Below, one piece after another: positions 13,781-18,080 of a DNA stretch of 18,080 nucleotides. Every line of letters starts with the position of its first letter. The first letter of the stretch is position 1. The DNA is from Candidatus Sumerlaeota bacterium (GTDB lineage Bacteria > Sumerlaeota > Sumerlaeia > JADFCT01), in contig JAPLSP010000143.1 of assembly GCA_026398575.1 (NCBI GenBank), positions 1 through 18,080 of the forward strand, written 5' to 3'. The notes under the pieces were generated by a model. The model saw nothing but the letters and a program-made list of their open reading frames with translations, was not told the DNA's origin and searched no databases. Made by a program: the position numbers and the translations under genes.

Positions 13781-14041
13781 TCACGCTTTTTCCATTTCCT
13801 TCCAGAAATCCTCATGCCGTATGCCTTGGCCTTGGCGAATCCTGCGCTTGGCGGCTCGCAGCATGCTTTGAAACTTTGGCGAATAGGCCAGGATTAGGCG
13901 TTCCATCTCCGCCTCATCGGGACACGAAAGCAGCATGGCCACTGGCCTTCCGTTGCGCGTGACCACAACCGGGCCTTTCTGGCTTGTTTTAATATATGCG
14001 CTGAAGCGCGCTTTTACGTCTGCAACAGGGGCTATCTTCAT
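13781..14041 (-). CDS. Phd/YefM-family antitoxin
   Basis: The product is 86 residues. The start MKIAPVADVKARFSAYIK followed by GPVVVTRNGRPVAMLL is the standard Phd/YefM DNA-binding fold, and the C-terminal helix (MLRAAKRRIRQGQGIRHEDFWKEME) would wrap the toxin. Its ATG overlaps the toxin stop by four bases (ATGA), and a GGAGGAGAGGAG-like ribosome site lies in the end of the toxin gene, giving translational coupling. It neutralises the toxin encoded immediately upstream and likely represses the promoter with it. The order is toxin first, antitoxin second, the reverse of the commonest arrangement for Phd-type pairs. Confidence 0.85.
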   Translation of the reverse strand: MKIAPVADVKARFSAYIKTSQKGPVVVTRNGRPVAMLLSCPDEAEMERLILAYSPKFQSMLRAAKRRIRQGQGIRHEDFWKEMEKA

Positions 14042-14358
14042 AAATCAAACTCCTCTCCTCCCACAAACAATTGAGCGCCTCTTTTCTCGCCTATAGCCAG
14101 AATGTGAACTTCATACATCAATGGATCCACCTCATAAAATACACGGAATCGGTTGCCGGGGCCAAAACGAATTTCCCAATCGGCTTCAAGTTGCGTCGAG
14201 CGTTTAAGCGGTTTTCGATTCGTTGTCTCTATGTCAGGTTCGAAGCGTAGTTGCGTCTCGATAGCGCTGCGGATGAGCGAGTAATACTTTAGCTCAATCG
14301 CCTCGAAGTGCACCTTGACGCGCAAATCGTAAATCAAATCGAAAGCACGCTTGACCAT
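14038..14358 (-). CDS. RelE/ParE-superfamily toxin
   Basis: The call uses the ATG at 14358, giving 106 residues (MVKRAFDLIYDLRVKVHFEAIE). The frame is open to an ATG at 14481 (147 residues), but a promoter-like TTGACA-N17-TAAATA lies inside that extension and family members begin close to the FDLIYD strand. Diagnostic features are I-R-S-A-I-E-T-Q-L, P-I-E-T-T-N-R-K-P-L, WEIRFGPGNRFRVFYEVD and VHILAIG, the beta core of RelE/ParE/HigB-like toxins. Family members are mRNA interferases or gyrase poisons; the sequence does not decide between them. No good Shine-Dalgarno precedes 14358, which would fit weak or leaderless translation of the toxin relative to its antitoxin. Confidence 0.8.
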   Translation of the reverse strand: MVKRAFDLIYDLRVKVHFEAIELKYYSLIRSAIETQLRFEPDIETTNRKPLKRSTQLEADWEIRFGPGNRFRVFYEVDPLMYEVHILAIGEKRGAQLFVGGEEFDL

Positions 14359-14371
14359 AATTGTGACTAAG

Positions 14372-14400
14372 TATTTATCCCGGGAATGGCGTTCTGTCAA
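14372..14400 (-). promoter_or_regulatory. Sigma-70-type promoter for the toxin-antitoxin pair
   Basis: On the minus strand, TTGACA (14400-14395), a 17-base spacer and TAAATA (14377-14372) form a near-consensus promoter. The predicted transcript start is about six to eight bases before ATG 14358, so the toxin mRNA would be almost leaderless if both calls are right. Confidence 0.55.
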
Positions 14401-14584
14401 CTGCTGTTTTACGTTCTTTGTAGTTCTTGGAGCTTTCAGCTTATAATCTCCTTCCGTCTGCAATAGTCCCGTCTTCATCAACGCCCTGTAATTTCTCTTT
14501 GAAATGACATTGTCTCAAGCGATACATTTGTCGGGCTTTTTTTCAAAAGCGATTTCACCAATTTTTCGCGAGATATGCGTTACA

Positions 14585-17500
14585 ATGGCTGTCGAACTAC
14601 GCGACTCATATTCACCCGCGGGTTTTTGGGCGCTGAATCTCAACCTCTTCTTCCGCGTCTTCGGCGCGCATCTGTTTCGCTGGCTCGCGTTCCTGATGCT
14701 GATTGCCTCCGCGGTCAGCGAAGAGGCATGGGTTTGGCCATTCTTTGCGATCTGCGTGTTGTGGGTGGCGCCGTTTCTATCCCTGACGCCAGCGGCGGGG
14801 ATTCTGGCGGATCGCCGCAACAAGCGCAATCTAGCCGTGTCGCTCAGCCTGTATGGAATCATCATATCGGGAGTGGGGGCGCTGGCCCTGGTGACGCAAT
14901 GGCCGTGGCTGCTTTACCTGACCCTGCTGCTTTGGGCCATTCGCGACGCGCTGATAGAGCCGTGCCAATATGCCCTGATCCCCGAGCTCGTTCCGCCGTC
15001 GCGCCTGTCGCATGCCAACGGATGGATTGCGGTGAGCGCCTGCGCGGGGATCATTCTGGGAGTGTGCGGGGCGATCGGAATCAATAAAGCGACTCAGGCT
15101 GGTTTCGTGCGCGGATTAGGGCCCGGGCTGACGCTGGCGCTGGCGGCCCTGGCGCTGGCGGCGTGCGCGGGAATTCCCGATACGGGCGCGCGCGCGCCGC
15201 AGAAAAAGCTGAATCCCTCAGTTTGGAAAGATTTCGGGCGCGTCCTGCGGCAAACCCGCGAAGACCGCAATCTGAAGCTGGCGCAGCTGGGAATCGGCTT
15301 CTTCATGTTCCTGGCCGGGTGTGTGCTCACCAACCTGAAAGGCAGCCAGCTCCAGTGCCAGTTGATCAATTTCGACAACGCGCCGGATTCGCTGCTGATT
15401 CCGTGGCTGATGCTGACGCCGGTGTTCGGAGTCATGGCCGGGGCATGGTGGGCCGGTCACGTCACGCGGCGCGGGATCGAACTGGGACTGGTCCCATTCG
15501 GCGCGCTGGTGGTTTCCGTGGCGCCGTTTCTGTTGGCGCTTCCGCTGGGCGATTGGATCTTTCGCCTCCTGTTGATTGTGATGGGCGCGGGCGGCGGATG
15601 TTATCTGATCACACTGCGGGCGTTTTTGCAGCGAGAGGCGCGGCGCGAGGACCGGGGCGAGATCGTCGCGGGCGCCATCTTATTCGCCTATTGCGGATTG
15701 GCGCTGGGATGGCTGCTCGTGACGCTGCTGGACAAGGCGCTCGGCCTTGGACCTTCGGCGCGGTTTGCGATCCTCGGGATTCTGACGTTGAGCTTGTGCG
15801 CCCAGGCCGTCTGGACGATGCCGGATTTCCTGATCCACTTCCTCGGTCTGATCACGGCGCGGGTCTCCTATCGCCTGCGCGTCGTGGGCGCCGAAAACAT
15901 CCCCACGCAGGGCGGCGCCCTGCTGGTGTGCAATCATGTTTCCTATCTCGACGTCGCGCTGCTCATGGCCACGCAGGCGCGGCGGATCCGATTCCTCATT
16001 GACCAGTCGCTTTATCAGCGGCGCCTTTTCAAGTGGCTGCTGGACTTGCTGGGGACGATCCCGATTGACTACGCCGGCGGCCCCAAGGCCATGGCGCGCG
16101 CCTACGAGGAAGCGCGAATGGCCATCGCCGACGGATTCCTGGTTTGTCTCTTCGCAGAAGGGAGCCTGACGCGCACGGGCTATATCATGGAATTCCGCAG
16201 CGGCTTCGAGCGGATCACGGATGCGCTGGACAGTCCGATCATTCCCGTGAATATCCATGGCGTGTGGGGGTCGGTCCTGACGTATGCGGAAGGGCGCATA
16301 TTCGGGCGGCTGTCGCGCTGGTTTTACGGGCGGCGCGTGATCATCTCGATTGGAAAGCCGTTGCCGGCGCATTCGAGCGCGTTCCTCGCGCGCCAGGCGG
16401 TCATGGAACTGGAGTCGGACGCCTTCGAACTCGAGCGCGACCGCTATATGCCGCTGCCGCTCGAGTTTGCCCGGATGGCGCGCGCCAGGTGGGGACGGTT
16501 CTGCATGGCCGATTCGCTCGGGAAAGAACTGACATACGGCCGGGCGCTGACCGGCGCGCTGGCTTTGGCTAAAGTCCTGCGTCCGCTCCTCAATGGGCAA
16601 AAGCGCGTGGGAGTCCTGATGCCGACCACCGTCAGCGGATCGCTGACGAACCTGGCGCTGGCCTTCCTCGGCAAGACGCCGGTGAACCTGAACTATACGG
16701 CTTCGCTCGAAGCGATTCATCACGCCATCCGGCAGTGCGGCATTCAAACCATCCTCACTTCGTCCAAATTCCTGGAAAAAGTGGAATTCCTTAAAGACCT
16801 GCCGGGACTGAAGCCGCTCGAGGATATCGCGCCGCTCGTCACGGGCGGCGTGAAGCTGCGCGCCTTCCTGAAAGCGCGCTTTTGCCCGTTGCGCTACCTC
16901 ATGGTTCGCGACGGAGGACCCGGACGGCGGCGTTACGGCGCATCGCTCGACGAAGAGGCGGTCGTCATTTATTCCTCCGGCAGCACGGGCATGCCCAAGG
17001 GCGTGGTGTTGACGCATTATAACATCCTCTCCAATGCGCTGGGCGTTCTGCAGATTTTCCACCTCCGGCCCGATGACGTCATCTGCGGCGTGCTGCCCTT
17101 TTTCCATTCCTTCGGCTTCATGGTCACGATCTGGCTCCCCGTGCTGGCGGGCGTGGGCGTGGCCTATCACGCCAATCCGCTCGAAGCCGTCGCGATCGGG
17201 AAACTGGTGAAGAAATACCGCTGCGCGTTCCTCGCCAGCACGCCCACGTTCCTTCAGGCCTATACGCGCAAACTGTCGCGGGAGGATTTCGAGCCGTTGC
17301 GCATCGTGATCACGGGCGCCGAGAAATTGAAAGACCGCGTGGCCGCCGCCTTCCATGAAAAGTTTGGCATGATGCCGCTCGAAGGCTATGGATGCACGGA
17401 ACTTTCCCCGGTTGCCAGCGTCAACATGCTGGACGTTGAAGCGGGCGGCGAGCGGCAGGTGGCGAACCGCCCCGGTACCATCGGCCGCCCAATCCCCGGG

Positions 17501-18080
17501 GTGACGATGAAGGTGGCGGACCCCGACGAAATGGATCGCGAGCTGGAGCACGGGCAGGAAGGCATGCTGCTGGTCAAAGGCCCGAATGTGATGAAGGGCT
17601 ATCTGGATGACCCGGAAAAAACGGCGGAGGTTTTGCGCAAGGGCTGGTACGTGACGGGCGACATGGCGCGGATTGACCACGACGGCTTCGTGACGATCAC
17701 GGACCGCCGGTCGCGCTTCAGCAAGATCGGCGGCGAGATGGTGCCGCATCTGGCGATCGAAGAAGCGCTGCACGAGCGGCTGCGCGCCGAGGGCCAGGTC
17801 TGCGCCGTCACGTCGCTGCCCGACGAAAAAAAGGGCGAGCAGCTGGTGGCTCTGTTGACGCCGGAGGCGGGCGACCCGCTGGAGGCCTACATCAAACTGA
17901 AGGCCAGCGGCTTTCCCAATCTCTGGATTCCTCCGGCGCGCAACTTCATAACCGTCGAAGCGCTGCCATTGCTCGGCAGCGGAAAACTGGATCTGAAAGG
18001 CCTGAAAACGCTGGCCGCGAAAAAGCTGGCGGAAAGATCAAAGGCCGAAAAGATGGATGCGCCCCCCTCCGAAAACGAAA
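14585..18080 (+). CDS. aas: LplT-PlsC-acyl-ACP synthetase fusion (Aas-type phospholipid recycling), 3' truncated by window
   Basis: The frame is open from ATG 14585 to the window end, at least 1165 residues with no stop; about 1150-1200 is usual for such fusions. Residues 1-415 are an MFS-type permease like LplT (multiple helices, GILADRRNKR at 72-81). Residues about 430-630 are a PlsC-type acyltransferase: NHVSYLD with H451 and D456, the block FAEGSLTRTG, and IIPVNIHG. Residues about 640-1165 are an AMP-forming acyl-ACP synthetase: YSSGSTGMPKG around residue 799, GYGCTE, GWYVTGD, and LLGSGKLDLK with the catalytic Lys near the end. In E. coli LplT flips lysophospholipid across the inner membrane and Aas reacylates it; here all three are on one chain. 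The start has no strong ribosome site. The 103-base spacer 14482-14584 to the divergent toxin extension shows no firm promoter. Confidence 0.9.
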   Translation, partial: MAVELRDSYSPAGFWALNLNLFFRVFGAHLFRWLAFLMLIASAVSEEAWVWPFFAICVLWVAPFLSLTPAAGILADRRNKRNLAVSLSLYGIIISGVGALALVTQWPWLLYLTLLLWAIRDALIEPCQYALIPELVPPSRLSHANGWIAVSACAGIILGVCGAIGINKATQAGFVRGLGPGLTLALAALALAACAGIPDTGARAPQKKLNPSVWKDFGRVLRQTREDRNLKLAQLGIGFFMFLAGCVLTNLKGSQLQCQLINFDNAPDSLLIPWLMLTPVFGVMAGAWWAGHVTRRGIELGLVPFGALVVSVAPFLLALPLGDWIFRLLLIVMGAGGGCYLITLRAFLQREARREDRGEIVAGAILFAYCGLALGWLLVTLLDKALGLGPSARFAILGILTLSLCAQAVWTMPDFLIHFLGLITARVSYRLRVVGAENIPTQGGALLVCNHVSYLDVALLMATQARRIRFLIDQSLYQRRLFKWLLDLLGTIPIDYAGGPKAMARAYEEARMAIADGFLVCLFAEGSLTRTGYIMEFRSGFERITDALDSPIIPVNIHGVWGSVLTYAEGRIFGRLSRWFYGRRVIISIGKPLPAHSSAFLARQAVMELESDAFELERDRYMPLPLEFARMARARWGRFCMADSLGKELTYGRALTGALALAKVLRPLLNGQKRVGVLMPTTVSGSLTNLALAFLGKTPVNLNYTASLEAIHHAIRQCGIQTILTSSKFLEKVEFLKDLPGLKPLEDIAPLVTGGVKLRAFLKARFCPLRYLMVRDGGPGRRRYGASLDEEAVVIYSSGSTGMPKGVVLTHYNILSNALGVLQIFHLRPDDVICGVLPFFHSFGFMVTIWLPVLAGVGVAYHANPLEAVAIGKLVKKYRCAFLASTPTFLQAYTRKLSREDFEPLRIVITGAEKLKDRVAAAFHEKFGMMPLEGYGCTELSPVASVNMLDVEAGGERQVANRPGTIGRPIPGVTMKVADPDEMDRELEHGQEGMLLVKGPNVMKGYLDDPEKTAEVLRKGWYVTGDMARIDHDGFVTITDRRSRFSKIGGEMVPHLAIEEALHERLRAEGQVCAVTSLPDEKKGEQLVALLTPEAGDPLEAYIKLKASGFPNLWIPPARNFITVEALPLLGSGKLDLKGLKTLAAKKLAERSKAEKMDAPPSENE

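Noticed and set aside
15680..17773. 697-residue open frame on the minus strand across the aas-type gene
   Set aside because: It is antisense to a frame with intact PlsC and AMP-ligase motifs; its composition is that of a GC-rich shadow frame.

Overview
The window is a high-GC bacterial chromosome segment with about ten genes. It most likely comes from an uncultured, diderm (outer-membrane) bacterium. Supporting signs are an LplT/PlsC/acyl-ACP-synthetase fusion for phospholipid recycling, a secreted clan GH-A glycosidase, an InlB-type repeat surface protein, and many palindromic or tandem DNA repeats between and inside genes. I cannot name the phylum from this sequence. The style (large secreted glycosidase, repeat-rich spacers, type II antitoxins) would fit planctomycete-like or other deep uncultured lineages, but that is only an impression.

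Layout. Positions 2-1240 hold the 3' end of a cell-surface protein made of exact 95-residue InlB-B-like repeats. Positions 1241-1643 are gene-free and carry a perfect 34-bp inverted repeat and smaller repeats. Positions 1644-4625 encode a membrane-anchored, degenerate vWA protein whose cytoplasmic tail ends in a FliM-like LSQEDLDALL motif. Positions 4692-9394 form a same-strand cluster: a xylose-isomerase-like TIM-barrel enzyme, livH, a livM-livG fusion and livF. These give both permeases and both ATPases of a branched-chain amino acid/amide (HAAT-type) ABC importer, but no periplasmic binding protein is present. Positions 9395-9986 are gene-free and contain a modular nest of inverted repeats. 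Positions 9987-10457 (minus strand) encode an orphan HigA-type antitoxin with a BrnA-like tail and its own promoter. Positions 10661-13753 encode a secreted CBM plus GH42-like glycosidase. Positions 13781-14358 (minus strand) hold a RelE/ParE toxin with a Phd/YefM antitoxin. Position 14585 to the window end is the 5' part of the LplT-Aas fusion gene.

The most striking observation is a small palindromic element, present twice in the liv cluster. One copy lies between livH and livM. The other has replaced the start of livF, so about 28-32 element-encoded residues stand where LivF normally has its first beta strand and adenine-stacking (A-loop) tyrosine. A different, 9-bp tandem repeat encodes the LivM-LivG linker. 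Repeat DNA is therefore being turned into protein at two places in one transporter, reminiscent of Rickettsia palindromic elements. Secondary points of interest are the array of acidic DLL/DALL motifs in the vWA protein tail, the HigA-BrnA-like chimera, and the composite repeat at 9441-9953.
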